Origin: Amycolatopsis viridis
Lineage (GTDB): Bacteria; Actinomycetota; Actinomycetes; Mycobacteriales; Pseudonocardiaceae
Assembly: GCF_011758765.1 (NCBI RefSeq)
Contig: NZ_JAANOU010000001.1
Location: 4,836,001 to 4,900,000, forward strand
Direction of reading: 5' to 3'
DNA: 64,000 nt
In this document: one piece after another, positions 1-7,987 of the stretch
Layout of the letters: the number at the start of each line of letters is the position of its first letter
How positions within the stretch are numbered: the first letter of the stretch is position 1
Notes under the pieces: generated by a model
The model's database searches: none
What the model saw: only the letters and a program-made list of their open reading frames with translations
What the model was told of the DNA's origin: nothing
Made by a program: the position numbers and the translations under genes

Positions 1-733
1 GGTTGGCGGCCAGCGTGATCTGCTCGGTCCGCGGCGGCTCGGTGCCGTGCTGGAACGTGATGGGCACGGTCTGGCCGGGAGCGGTGTCGGCGACCGCGGC
101 GGTGACGTCGTCCTCGGTGGTGATGGTCCGGCCGTTCACCGACAGCAGGCGGTCGCCGGGCGCGAGGACCCGGCTGACCGGGGTGTTCTCCACGATGTTC
201 TGGGCGAGCACCTTGATCGGGTAGCCGAGGTGGCGCAGCGCGGCGACCTCGGCGTTGCTCTGCGAGTCCTGGAACTGCTGGACGTTTTCCTGCTGGACCT
301 GCTCGTTGCTCTCGCCGGGCCGGAAGTACTCCTCGCGGGGCGCGAGGGCGTACCGGCCGCTGACCCACAGCCCGAGGGCGCCGAAGAGGCTGATCTCGTC
401 GTTGAGCGACACCGTGGTCATGCGCAGCTCGCCCGCGGTCGGGTAGGTCTGCTGCCCGTCGATCTCCACCACCGGCGCGCCCTTGACCTGACCGAGCGTG
501 TCGTAGGTGGGGCCGGGGCCGATCGCCACGTAGGGCACCTGGACGAACGCGCCGATGAGTCCGAACACCACGATGAGCGCACCGCTGGCCACCACGGTCC
601 AGCCACGTCTGGTCAGGCCGGCGCGGTCACGCGGCCGCGTGGCGCGGTGCGCGTCGCGGGCCTGGTCGCCGTCGCCGGGTTTGGTGCCGGTTGCGGCACC
701 GGGAGCAGTGCTTTCGTCGCGGGACTCGCTCAC
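1..733 (-). CDS. PDZ-domain membrane protease (YlbL/Lon-like), 3' end outside window
   Basis: The GTG-started frame encodes 244 visible residues. A polar Arg/Asp-rich cytoplasmic N-terminus (about 1-44) is followed by one membrane helix (about 45-66) and then QVPYVAIGPGPTYDTLG, the usual start of the extracytoplasmic part of YlbL-type proteins. A PDZ domain covers about 155-235, with the LAPGDRLLSVNGR signature. The C-terminal S16 Lon-like catalytic domain expected for the family would lie beyond the window edge, so the catalytic residues cannot be checked. The gene is divergent from the DUF2342 gene, as Rv3194c is from Rv3195. The frame has no ATG near its start, so GTG at 733 is the likely start. 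Confidence 0.85.
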   Translation of the reverse strand, partial: MSESRDESTAPGAATGTKPGDGDQARDAHRATRPRDRAGLTRRGWTVVASGALIVVFGLIGAFVQVPYVAIGPGPTYDTLGQVKGAPVVEIDGQQTYPTAGELRMTTVSLNDEISLFGALGLWVSGRYALAPREEYFRPGESNEQVQQENVQQFQDSQSNAEVAALRHLGYPIKVLAQNIVENTPVSRVLAPGDRLLSVNGRTITTEDDVTAAVADTAPGQTVPITFQHGTEPPRTEQITLAAN

Positions 734-837
734 GGCCCACAGCGTACGGTGAGCGGCCCGGACGCCCGATCACCAGGCCATGATCGCGGGGAGCGAAATC
801 GGACACCACTGACGCGGTCGGGGCTGCTCCGGCCGCG

Positions 838-843
838 TACGGT
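838..843 (+). promoter_or_regulatory. -10 hexamer of a probably leaderless mRNA
   Basis: TACGGT lies six bases before the ATG at 850 and no Shine-Dalgarno sequence intervenes. This spacing puts the transcription start at or next to the ATG, the usual actinobacterial leaderless arrangement. No good -35 is visible. Confidence 0.5.
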
Positions 844-849
844 GGGGGT

Positions 850-2232
850 ATGAGCAACCTCCCGTTCGGCTTCGGGCCCCCGGATCCCGACAAGCCCGGT
901 GACAACGGGCCGTCGGAGGGCGGCCAGCAGTCCGGTGCCGACGCGTTCAACCAGCTCGGCCAGATGTTGAGCCAGCTCGGGCAGATGCTGAGCCAGGCAG
1001 GCAGTTCGTCGGGTCCGGTGAACTACGACCTCGCCAAGCAGATCGCGCTCCAGAAGCTGAGCGGGAGCGCGGGCGGCACGATGGGTTTCGCCTCGAGCGG
1101 CGACGCCGACAGCGCCGTGCGCGACGCCGGTCACCTCGCGGAGCTGTGGCTCGACGCGGCGACGATCCTGCCGGCCGGCGCGTCGGCGACCACGGCGTGG
1201 TCGCCGCGCGACTGGGTGCACAAGACGCTGCCGACGTGGCAGCGCCTGTGCGACCCGGTGGCCCAGCAGGTGTCCGGCGCGTGGGTCGAGGCGCTTCCCG
1301 ACGAGGCGAAGCAGGCGGCCGGGCCGCTGCTGTCGATGGTCGGTCAGATGGGTGGCATGGCCTTCGGCTCGCAGCTGGGCAACGCGCTGGCGCAGCTCGC
1401 CGCGGACGTGCTGACTTCGACGGAGGTGGGGCTGCCGCTGGGTCCGGAGGGGACGTCGGCGCTGCTGCCCGCGAACATCGAGAAGTTCACCGAGGGCCTG
1501 GAGCTGCCGAGCAGCGAGGTGCTCGTGTTCCTGGCCGCGCGGGAGGCCGCGCACCAGCGTCTGTTCTCGCACGTGCCGTGGCTGCGGCAGCGGCTGCTGG
1601 CGACGGTGGAGGAGTTCGCGCGCGGCATCAAGGTGGACACGTCGGCGCTGGAGCAGCTGGCGGGCCAGGTGGACCCGTCCAACCCGGCGAGCATCGAGGA
1701 GGCCCTGTCGTCGGGGCTGCTCGAGCCGCAGACGACGCCCGAGCAGCAGGCGGCGCTGAACCGGTTGGAGACGCTGCTCGCCCTGGTGGAGGGCTGGGTG
1801 GACGTGGTGGTCGCCGAGGCGGTCGGGGACCGTCTCCCGGGAGCCGGCGCGCTTCGCGAGACGCTGCGCCGGCGCCGCGCGACGGGCGGCCCGGCCGAGC
1901 AGACGTTCGCGACGCTGGTGGGGCTGGAGCTGCGCCCGCGGCGGATGCGTGCGGCGTCGGCGCTGTGGAAGCTCGTGGGCGACCAGCACGGCGTCGACAA
2001 GCGGGACGGCCTGTGGTCGCACCCGGACCTGATGCCGAACGCCGAGGACCTCGACGATCCCATGGAGTTCTCCGAGCGCCTCGGACAGCCCGGCGAGCTG
2101 GACGACATGGACCCGATGGCGGAGCTGGAACGCACCAAGCCGGAGGCCAAGGCCGAGCCGGAGACGACACCGGAGACCAAGCCGGACGCCGCCAAGGACG
2201 ACGGCCCCGAGGACGACGACTCCGGCCACTGA
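850..2232 (+). CDS. Zincin-like putative zinc metalloprotease, DUF2342 (Rv3195-type)
   Basis: The 460-residue protein starts with a Gly/Pro/Asp-rich segment and a short LGQML repeat. An alpha-helical DUF2342/zincin_2 domain follows. Residues about 230-238 read REAAHQRLF, the family's version of the helix that replaces a canonical HExxH. The C-terminal 60 residues are acidic and low complexity (Glu/Asp/Lys/Pro) and probably disordered. Family members are often labelled F420-biosynthesis-associated, but a proteolytic or F420 role is not proven. The gene sits in the conserved actinobacterial neighbourhood with the PDZ protease and the E1-like/ABC1 pair. A long hairpin follows the stop. Confidence 0.85.
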   Translation: MSNLPFGFGPPDPDKPGDNGPSEGGQQSGADAFNQLGQMLSQLGQMLSQAGSSSGPVNYDLAKQIALQKLSGSAGGTMGFASSGDADSAVRDAGHLAELWLDAATILPAGASATTAWSPRDWVHKTLPTWQRLCDPVAQQVSGAWVEALPDEAKQAAGPLLSMVGQMGGMAFGSQLGNALAQLAADVLTSTEVGLPLGPEGTSALLPANIEKFTEGLELPSSEVLVFLAAREAAHQRLFSHVPWLRQRLLATVEEFARGIKVDTSALEQLAGQVDPSNPASIEEALSSGLLEPQTTPEQQAALNRLETLLALVEGWVDVVVAEAVGDRLPGAGALRETLRRRRATGGPAEQTFATLVGLELRPRRMRAASALWKLVGDQHGVDKRDGLWSHPDLMPNAEDLDDPMEFSERLGQPGELDDMDPMAELERTKPEAKAEPETTPETKPDAAKDDGPEDDDSGH

Positions 2233-2245
2233 CGCCGCCGCGGCT

Positions 2246-2281
2246 CCACCGTCCACATGAGCGCGCTCGTGTGGACGGTGG
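2246..2281 (+). terminator. Long hairpin after the DUF2342 gene
   Basis: CCACCGTCCACA (2246-2257) pairs with TGTGGACGGTGG (2270-2281). The enclosed TGAGCGCGCTCG extends the stem almost to the centre with one wobble. It starts 14 bases after the stop codon and has no T-tract, so it is a probable GC-rich actinobacterial terminator. Confidence 0.6.
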
Positions 2282-2284
2282 TGG

Positions 2285-2436
2285 CCTGCCAGGTCTTCCC
2301 GCCTGCCAGGTCTTCCCGCCTGCCAGGTCTTTTCGGCTGCCAGGTCTTTCGGCTGCCAGGTCTTCCCGCCTGCCAGGTCTTCCCGCCTGCCAGGTCTTCC
2401 CGCCTGCCAGGTCTTCCCGCCTGCCAGGTCTTCTCG
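2285..2436. repeat. Nine-copy 17-bp tandem repeat
   Basis: The unit is CCTGCCAGGTCTTCCCG. Copies start at 2285, 2302, 2319, 2336, 2352, 2369, 2386, 2403 and 2420. Copies 1, 2, 6, 7 and 8 are identical. Copy 4 is 16 bp, and copies 3, 4, 5 and 9 carry small changes. Each unit contains the near-palindrome CCTG-C-CAGG. The unit length is not a multiple of three and the repeat lies in no convincing gene. Confidence 0.9.
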
Positions 2437-3230
2437 CCGAGGCCATCGATGTCCCTGGCCTCAGGCCCTGACGTGCGGGACTGCCCGCCGGCTTAACCAC
2501 CGGTCCGCTGCGCCCGTCTGCTCAGCGGTGGGCGTCCGCCCGCCCGTCTCGACGCCCACCAGCCCCGGGCCAGGCGCGCCGCCACCAGGCCGACGGTGAA
2601 CCCTTCGCGCGGCTCCTCCTCGAAACCCGTCCCGCAGCCTCCGCGGAGCCCTTCCGCAGCTACCGCTACCCCGCCCCTCGCCGCGGCTACCGCACATCCA
2701 GTACAGCGGTCCGCGCAGGCTGTGCAGCGGGCGGTGCAGCACCGGCCGGGCACCGACCAACCAGCACGGGCCCGGACGTTCACCAGCCGCTCTCCGGCCG
2801 GCGGAGCAGCCCGGGCTCCCCAGGCCGGTATCGCGCCACTCACCTCGGCATTCGCCCCCCAACCGCCGGGCGCCCGCGGGCACGCTTCGCGCGAACTCCT
2901 CCAGCCCACTCCAGGTCCGCGGAAACGGCCCCGCGCCCCCTCACCTGTGGACGGCTCCCCGGGCCGCCCCACCCGCACCGGCCCCCGAGGCCCGCACCAC
3001 CGCTCCGAGGCGCTACCGCGCCCACCCGCACATCTACCCAGGCCCGCCGCACCGGCTCGGAGAACTCCTCCGGCCCGCCCCAGCTGCGGGGAAGACTCCC
3101 CCGCCCGCCTCACCTGCGGACGGCTCCCGGACGCCCGCCCCACCGCTCCGAGAACGCCGCCGCCCCCACCGCACAACCACCCCACGCGCGCCGCGCCTCC
3201 CGGAGTGCCCATCCGGCCCGCCTGACCTGC
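2437..3230. other. Intergenic region without a supportable gene
   Basis: The DNA is very GC-rich. Open frames exist on both strands, but their products are low-complexity Pro/Ala/Arg or Gly/Ala/Arg with no domain and no convincing start site. A loose internal duplication is visible: a 20-bp block at 2940-2959 recurs with one change at 3109-3128, with related flanks. It probably is decayed or non-coding DNA between two convergent genes. Confidence 0.6.
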
Positions 3231-3824
3231 TCACTCCTCGTCCAGTTCGCTGATCCCCCATCCCGCCGCCGCGGAGAGCCCCTCGAGGTAGCCGATGGCC
3301 CGCTCGGTCTTCGGGTACCGCCGCACCAGCTCCCAGAACTCCGCGTTGTGGGCCGCCACCCGCAGGTGTGCCAACTCGTGCACCAGCACGTAGTCCAGCA
3401 CCCACGCAGGCACGTTCTGCAGCCGATCGCTCACCCGGACGGTCCGGTCCGCAGGGGTGCAGGACGCCCACCGGGTGCGCATCGGCGGCACCCAGCGGAC
3501 ACTCGCCGGCAGTGCCTGCCGGTCGAGGTACCGCGCCGACAGCTGCGCACAGCGCGCGAGCAACGCCGCGTCCGATTCGCGCGCCGGTGACGCGCGCCGG
3601 GTCTCCGTGCGCTGGAGCTTGCGCTCCATCTCGGCCACCCAGTGTTTCTCCTCGGCTCGGCTCATGCTCGCCGGGATGAGCACCACGAGGGTGTCCCCGT
3701 CCCGGTAGGCGCTGACCGTTCGCCGTCGTCGTGCACTCCGTCGTACTTCCACCTTGAGCTGCGGGTTTGATGACTGCCCGGTGTTGTCCCGGTTCCTCAG
3801 AGAAGGCACCCGTGCGTTCGCCAC
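3231..3824 (-). CDS. YgjP/SprT-like zinc metallopeptidase (M48-type, DUF45)
   Basis: The 197-residue cytoplasmic protein carries VLVHELAHLRVAAHN near residues 146-160. HELAH (149-153) is the zinc-binding HExxH motif and His159 is the likely third ligand. Upstream MRTRWASCTPADRTVRVS matches the conserved R-WGSC-type strand of the YgjP family. There is no signal peptide or membrane segment. The role is unknown; relatives are inferred to be peptidases acting on protein or protein-DNA substrates. The gene is convergent with the DUF2342 gene and divergent from the E1-like gene. The ATG at 3824 gives a normal family length. Confidence 0.8.
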   Translation of the reverse strand: MANARVPSLRNRDNTGQSSNPQLKVEVRRSARRRRTVSAYRDGDTLVVLIPASMSRAEEKHWVAEMERKLQRTETRRASPARESDAALLARCAQLSARYLDRQALPASVRWVPPMRTRWASCTPADRTVRVSDRLQNVPAWVLDYVLVHELAHLRVAAHNAEFWELVRRYPKTERAIGYLEGLSAAAGWGISELDEE

Positions 3825-3880
3825 TCGTCCACGGTAAAGCCAGGGACCGACAACCTGGGAGGGTCAGCTTCCCGGAGGCC

Positions 3881-3918
3881 CGAGTTATCCACAACTCGGC
3901 TCGCCTGTGGATAACTCG
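3881..3918. promoter_or_regulatory. Perfect inverted repeat of two DnaA boxes
   Basis: CGAGTTATCCACA (3881-3893) and its exact reverse complement TGTGGATAACTCG (3906-3918) are separated by 12 bp. Each arm contains a perfect TTATCCACA DnaA box (3885-3893 and 3906-3914, opposite strands). It lies in the divergent promoter region of the metallopeptidase and the E1-like gene. A DnaA-responsive control or titration site is inferred. Confidence 0.55.
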
Positions 3919-3966
3919 GGGACTCACTTAGCGAAAACTTAGCGACGGTCCCTCACCCTGTGCTCC

Positions 3967-5079
3967 ATGACGGACACCATGAACAGTCAACGCCCGGTCT
4001 TCCTGCCCGAACGCCCCTGGTTGCGGCCTGGTCTCGAGGTCTTCGACCGCGGTCCGGGCGAGCTGCAGATCGGGCTCGACCCGCGCCATGCGGTGCTCGG
4101 CAAGGGCCTGCCACCGGACGTGGTGCGCGCGCTGCACCACCTGGACGGCAACCTCCGGCTGGAGAGCCTGCTCGCGCTCGTCGACAGCGATCACGTCGAG
4201 CTGCTCCGCGACCTGCTGACCCGGCTGACGCGGCTCGGGCTGGTCGAGGAGGCGTGGCCGCCGTCCGCCTACAGCCGCACCGTCAACGAAGCGGGGTTGT
4301 GGTCGCTGTCCGCGCGGCAGGGGCACGGCGAGACAGTGGCGCGACGCCGGCACAGCGCCGTCGTCCTGTTCGGCTCCGGGAGGCTCACCGTCGCGATGGC
4401 GGTGCTGCTGGCGTCGGCGGGGGTCGGACAGGTCCGCGTCGAGGCCGACGGCACCGTGACCGAGCACGACACCGGCAGCGGCTACACGGACTCCGACATC
4501 GGCCGGACCCGGGCCGCGGCTGCCGCCGACGCGATCCGGCGGGCGAACCCGGCGACCGTCACCCGGCGCCTGCGCGACGGCCGGTTGCCGGAGCTGGCGG
4601 TGCTCGCCGATGCCGTGGTCCCCGCGCCCGAAGTGGTCCGCCAGCTGATGCACGAGAAGGTGCCGCACCTGGCCGTCCGGGTCCGCGAGGGCATCGGGAT
4701 CGTCGGGCCGCTCGTCCATCCGGGCAGGAGCAGTTGCCTGGGCTGCGCGGACCTGGTCCGCCGGTCGATGGACGATCGCTGGCCGGTCGTCGCCGGCCAG
4801 CTGGCCGGCCGGACCCAGCCGGCGGACCTGGTGACCGTCCAGGCCACGGCGGCTCTGGCGACCGGCCAGGTGCTGCGGGCGCTGGGGCCGGCCGACGGGG
4901 TGCCGCCGGGCTGGAACACGACCATGGAAGTCGACCCCTACGAGAACACGATCTATCACCGCCCGTGGTCGCCGAACCCGGTGTGCACCTGCGGTGCCCG
5001 CCCGGAGCCGCAGGTCAGTGCCGCTGCCACGCCGATGGCTGCGGAGAACATGGTCGACAAGGCAGAATCGAAGGAGTGA
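3967..5079 (+). CDS. E1-like / TOMM-type leader-peptide-binding protein without YcaO partner
   Basis: This 370-residue protein is of the Rv3196 type. Residues about 10-100 form a winged-helix-like region comparable to RiPP recognition elements. Residues about 130-160 (VVLFGSGRLTVAMAVLLASAGVG) resemble the glycine loop of ThiF/E1 adenylyltransferases, but degenerate. CLGC near residue 257 and CTCG near 340 form a probable four-cysteine zinc site, as in azoline-forming cyclodehydratase partner proteins. No YcaO, precursor peptide or dehydrogenase is nearby, so azole synthesis is not supported and the function is unknown. The stop overlaps the GTG start of the ABC1 kinase, which suggests coupled translation and shared function. 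A second ATG lies at 3979. Confidence 0.75.
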   Translation: MTDTMNSQRPVFLPERPWLRPGLEVFDRGPGELQIGLDPRHAVLGKGLPPDVVRALHHLDGNLRLESLLALVDSDHVELLRDLLTRLTRLGLVEEAWPPSAYSRTVNEAGLWSLSARQGHGETVARRRHSAVVLFGSGRLTVAMAVLLASAGVGQVRVEADGTVTEHDTGSGYTDSDIGRTRAAAAADAIRRANPATVTRRLRDGRLPELAVLADAVVPAPEVVRQLMHEKVPHLAVRVREGIGIVGPLVHPGRSSCLGCADLVRRSMDDRWPVVAGQLAGRTQPADLVTVQATAALATGQVLRALGPADGVPPGWNTTMEVDPYENTIYHRPWSPNPVCTCGARPEPQVSAAATPMAAENMVDKAESKE

Positions 5080-6422
5080 CCGACTTCCCCGAAGCGACCG
5101 ACGACCGTGCCGATCCCGGGATCCCCCGCCGCACCGCCGCCCGCGCTGCCAAGCTCGCGAGTCTGCCCCTGGGCATCGCGGGCCGGGCGGTGGGCGGCTG
5201 GGGACGCCGGCTGACCGGTCAGAGCGCGGAGGAAGTCAACGCGAACCTGTCCGCGAAGGCGGCGGAGCAGCTGTTCGAGGTCCTGGGCACGCTCAAGGGT
5301 GGCGCGATGAAGTTCGGCCAGACGTTGAGCGTGTTCGAGGCGGCAGTGCCGGACGAGTTCGCCGCCCCGTACCGGGACGCGCTGACCCGGCTCCAGGCGG
5401 CCGCGCCACCGATGCCCGCACGCCAGACGCGACGAGTGCTGGCCGAGCAGCTGGGCCGGTCGTGGGAGACGCGGTTCCGGGAGTTCGACGAGGTACCCGC
5501 CGCTGCGGCCAGCATCGGCCAGGTGCACCGCGCGGTGTGGCATGACGGGCGCGTCGTCGCGGTGAAGGTGCAGTACCCCGGCGCCGACGAGGCGCTGCGC
5601 AGTGACCTGCGGCAGTTGCAGCGGTTCAGCAGGCTGTTCCAGGCGTTGCTGCCGGGAACGGAGGTCAAGCCACTGCTGGCCGAGCTGTCCGCGCGCATGG
5701 ACGAGGAACTCGACTACCGCGGCGAGGCCGACAGCCAGCGCGAGTTCGCGAAGGCCTTCGACGGCGACGAGAACGTCCTGGTGCCGAAGGTCGTCGCCAG
5801 CGCCCCGAAGGTGCTCGTCACCGAGTGGATCGACGGCACGCCCCTCGCCAAGATCATCGCCGGGGCCGACACCGAAACCCGCAACCAGGTCGGCACGCTG
5901 CTGGCCGAGTTCCACTTCTCCTCACCGGCGCGGGCGAAGCTCCTGCACTCGGACCCGCACCCCGGCAACTTCATGCTGCTCGACGACGGCCGCCTGGCCG
6001 TGATCGACTTCGGAGCCGTGGCCCGCCTGCCGCACGGCATCCCCCGTCAGCTGGGCGAGATGACCCGCCTCGCTCTCGACCACCGCTCGGACGACCTCAT
6101 GCAGCTGCTGCGCTCGTCCGGCTTCATCCGTCCCGGCACCGAACTCGACGCCGACGACGTGCTCTCCTACCTGGCACCGTTCACCGAGCCACTCGCGACC
6201 GAACGCTTCCACTTCACGCGTCGCTGGATGCAACGCCAAGCGATGCGCGTCGGCGACACCCGGGGCCGCGATTTCCGCACCGGCCGGTCGTTGAACCTGC
6301 CGCCGGAGTATCTCCTGATCCACCGCGTGACCGCCGGTTCAACGGGAATCCTCTGCCAGCTCGACGCCGAGATTCCTGCCCGCGGGATCGTGGAACGGTG
6401 GCAACCGGGGTTCGCCGATTAG
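5076..6422 (+). CDS. ABC1/AarF/UbiB-family atypical kinase
   Basis: The 448-residue protein carries the ABC1 hallmarks: KGGAMKFGQ near residue 73, the Ala-rich ASIGQVHRA loop, VAVKVQYPG near 162, HSDPHPGNFML near 290 and VIDFGAVA near 310. ABC1 proteins are atypical protein kinase-like ATPases; Rv3197, the syntenic relative, has been connected with macrolide resistance. GTG at 5076 is chosen because the frame continues from the overlapping GTGA with the E1-like gene's stop. Upstream sequence in this frame is only a shadow of that gene. The C-terminus lacks membrane helices, so a soluble or peripheral protein is expected. Confidence 0.85.
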   Translation: MTDFPEATDDRADPGIPRRTAARAAKLASLPLGIAGRAVGGWGRRLTGQSAEEVNANLSAKAAEQLFEVLGTLKGGAMKFGQTLSVFEAAVPDEFAAPYRDALTRLQAAAPPMPARQTRRVLAEQLGRSWETRFREFDEVPAAAASIGQVHRAVWHDGRVVAVKVQYPGADEALRSDLRQLQRFSRLFQALLPGTEVKPLLAELSARMDEELDYRGEADSQREFAKAFDGDENVLVPKVVASAPKVLVTEWIDGTPLAKIIAGADTETRNQVGTLLAEFHFSSPARAKLLHSDPHPGNFMLLDDGRLAVIDFGAVARLPHGIPRQLGEMTRLALDHRSDDLMQLLRSSGFIRPGTELDADDVLSYLAPFTEPLATERFHFTRRWMQRQAMRVGDTRGRDFRTGRSLNLPPEYLLIHRVTAGSTGILCQLDAEIPARGIVERWQPGFAD

Positions 6423-6858
6423 GCCGGCAACCCATCCACTCCGCCGGTCACCGGCATCGGGGTCTCCGCACGGTCGCAAGCCCTGTCGTTCCTTGTCCGC
6501 CGCCTTGCCCGTGCGCCGCCACACCATCCGGCCAGCCAGACCGGCGCTTTCTACCTCATGAGCACCTCCTTATCACTCGCTACCCCACCGCTGCCACCCG
6601 CTCACACATCGCGCAGCTTCGCCAGAAGTCGCTCCTCCTTTCGATTCCGCCGTCCGGCTGTTCACGCCCGCACTTGCCGTCACCGCCAACTGCAAGCATG
6701 CCGGAAAGATTGGACGACGCAATCAAAGCTGGGCTGCACGCGGGTAGTTGTCCACAATTTCGGCAAAAACCGCACGAGACCGCCAATCACACCACCAAGT
6801 TGTCCACAGATTTACGCGGTGACTTCCGGGGAGTACCGCCCCGCGTCAGGCTGTGGTC
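6423..6858. other. Intergenic region with two DnaA-box-like sites
   Basis: No gene is supported here; the open frames are shadows. TTGTCCACA, the form preferred in Streptomyces and mycobacteria, occurs at 6748-6756 and 6800-6808 in the same orientation, 52 bp apart. AT content is slightly higher than in the flanks near 6745-6830, where the promoter of the next gene should lie. Confidence 0.5.
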
Positions 6859-7800
6859 ATGACCGAAACCATCAGTGCTCCCGCACCGGGAGAACCGGCG
6901 CACCGGGATGGAGTCACCACCAGCACCCACCTGCGCCGGGCGGGGCTGAGCCAACATGCCATCTCGTCCCGGTGCCGGCCCGGCGGTCCCTGGCGGCGTC
7001 TTCTGCCGGGAGTGATCCTGCTCAGCAATCGAGAGCCGAGCCGGGATCAACAGTTGCGCGCAGCCGTCTACCACGCCGGTCCGGATGCTGTCGTCAGCGG
7101 CACGGACGCCTTGCAGGCACAGGGAATTCCGCTGTCACCGTCCCGGCGCGTCCACGTGCTGATCCCGATCGGGAGGCGCCTCACCTCACACGAGTTCACC
7201 TGGCTCGACCGCACTTCACGCGTGCCCGACCCGGTCGTCGTGGACGGCATTCCGTTCGCGCCGCCCGCCCGGGCCACCATCGACCTGGCTCGTCACGAAA
7301 CGGATCCGGACAGGTTGCGGCGCCTGCTCACCCTGCCGGTCTACTACGGCCTGTGCACCGCGGAGCAGTTGCGCAACGAGCTCGACGCCGGCAACCAACG
7401 AGGATCGTCAGCCGTACGCCGGACACTGCACACCCTCGGCTCCCTCCGCGACACCTATCAGCAAGGTGTGGCACGGGAACTGCTCGGTGGCGTACCGCTG
7501 CCACCACCGATCTGGAACGTGACTGTGTGCGACTCGTCGGGAGGACGGTTGGGCGTGGTCGACGCGTGGTGGGACGAAGTTGCGATGGGCTGGCTCCTCG
7601 ATCAGGCCGCGCCTCGTTCGGACCAGTCCGTCGCGAGCCACCTGCCGCTCACCGGGGCAGGCGTGGTTCTTGTCCGCACCCCTGCCCATCGGCTACGCGG
7701 AGATGCGACGGCGGTGGCCCGTGAGCTCACGAGCGCCTTCGGAGCGGCGGCTCACCGCCGGAGGCCGCGGGTCCAGGCACTGCGGGAGGTGGCGGTGTGA
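6859..7800 (+). CDS. AbiEi-antitoxin-like / endonuclease-fold hypothetical protein
   Basis: The protein of about 313 residues starts at the ATG at 6859 (GTG at 6853 is an alternative). The first 60 residues look like the winged helix of AbiEi-type antitoxins (THLRRAGLSQHAISSRCRPGGPWRRLLPGVILLS). A middle region predicts the usual AbiEi/DUF559-like body (DALQAQGIP, VVDGIPFAPPARATIDLARHE). The final 80 residues (VVDAWWDEVAMGWLLDQ) resemble the restriction-endonuclease-like fold of that family. Such genes are frequent single genes in Pseudonocardiaceae. No AbiEii toxin partner is adjacent, so an active toxin-antitoxin role is not supported. The gene is convergent with the zinc-ribbon gene, 7 bp away. 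Confidence 0.55.
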   Translation: MTETISAPAPGEPAHRDGVTTSTHLRRAGLSQHAISSRCRPGGPWRRLLPGVILLSNREPSRDQQLRAAVYHAGPDAVVSGTDALQAQGIPLSPSRRVHVLIPIGRRLTSHEFTWLDRTSRVPDPVVVDGIPFAPPARATIDLARHETDPDRLRRLLTLPVYYGLCTAEQLRNELDAGNQRGSSAVRRTLHTLGSLRDTYQQGVARELLGGVPLPPPIWNVTVCDSSGGRLGVVDAWWDEVAMGWLLDQAAPRSDQSVASHLPLTGAGVVLVRTPAHRLRGDATAVARELTSAFGAAAHRRRPRVQALREVAV

Positions 7801-7807
7801 GCGACGA

Positions 7808-7987
7808 TCACCAGTACTCCGACGGCAGCTTTCCCTCGATGTCCCGCACGTGCTCACGTGCGCAACGCGGGCAAAGCCAGCGCAGGGCACCTCCGTCCCG
7901 GTCACTGACCCAGGCGAGGGCATCGAGGGGGTCCACATCGGCGTTGCGTGGAACGCCGCATCGCGAGCAGATCACGGATTCGCTCAT
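7808..7987 (-). CDS. 59-residue zinc-ribbon protein coupled to the methyltransferase
   Basis: The small frame begins MSESVICSRCGVPRNADV and ends with REHVRDIEGKLPSEYW. Cys pairs CSRC (about residues 7-10) and CPRC (about 39-42) form a plausible zinc ribbon. Its ATG overlaps the TGA of the upstream methyltransferase (ATGA at 7984-7987), so it is probably translated by coupling. The conserved-looking tryptophan-containing tail and normal codon bias support a real gene. The function is unknown: a nucleic-acid- or protein-binding accessory is possible. Confidence 0.7.
   Translation of the reverse strand: MSESVICSRCGVPRNADVDPLDALAWVSDRDGGALRWLCPRCAREHVRDIEGKLPSEYW

Noticed and set aside
2493-3225. 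Long open frames on both strands with Pro/Ala/Arg or Gly/Ala/Arg products
   Set aside because: Low complexity, no domain, no good start site and mutual overlap on opposite strands. They arise from extreme GC content.
3967-5079. TOMM/azole natural-product cluster
   Set aside because: No YcaO, flavin dehydrogenase, precursor peptide or exporter is in the window. The gene belongs to a conserved housekeeping-like block.
6859-7800. Toxin-antitoxin system
   Set aside because: Only an AbiEi-like antitoxin-type protein is present. No AbiEii nucleotidyltransferase or other toxin is next to it.
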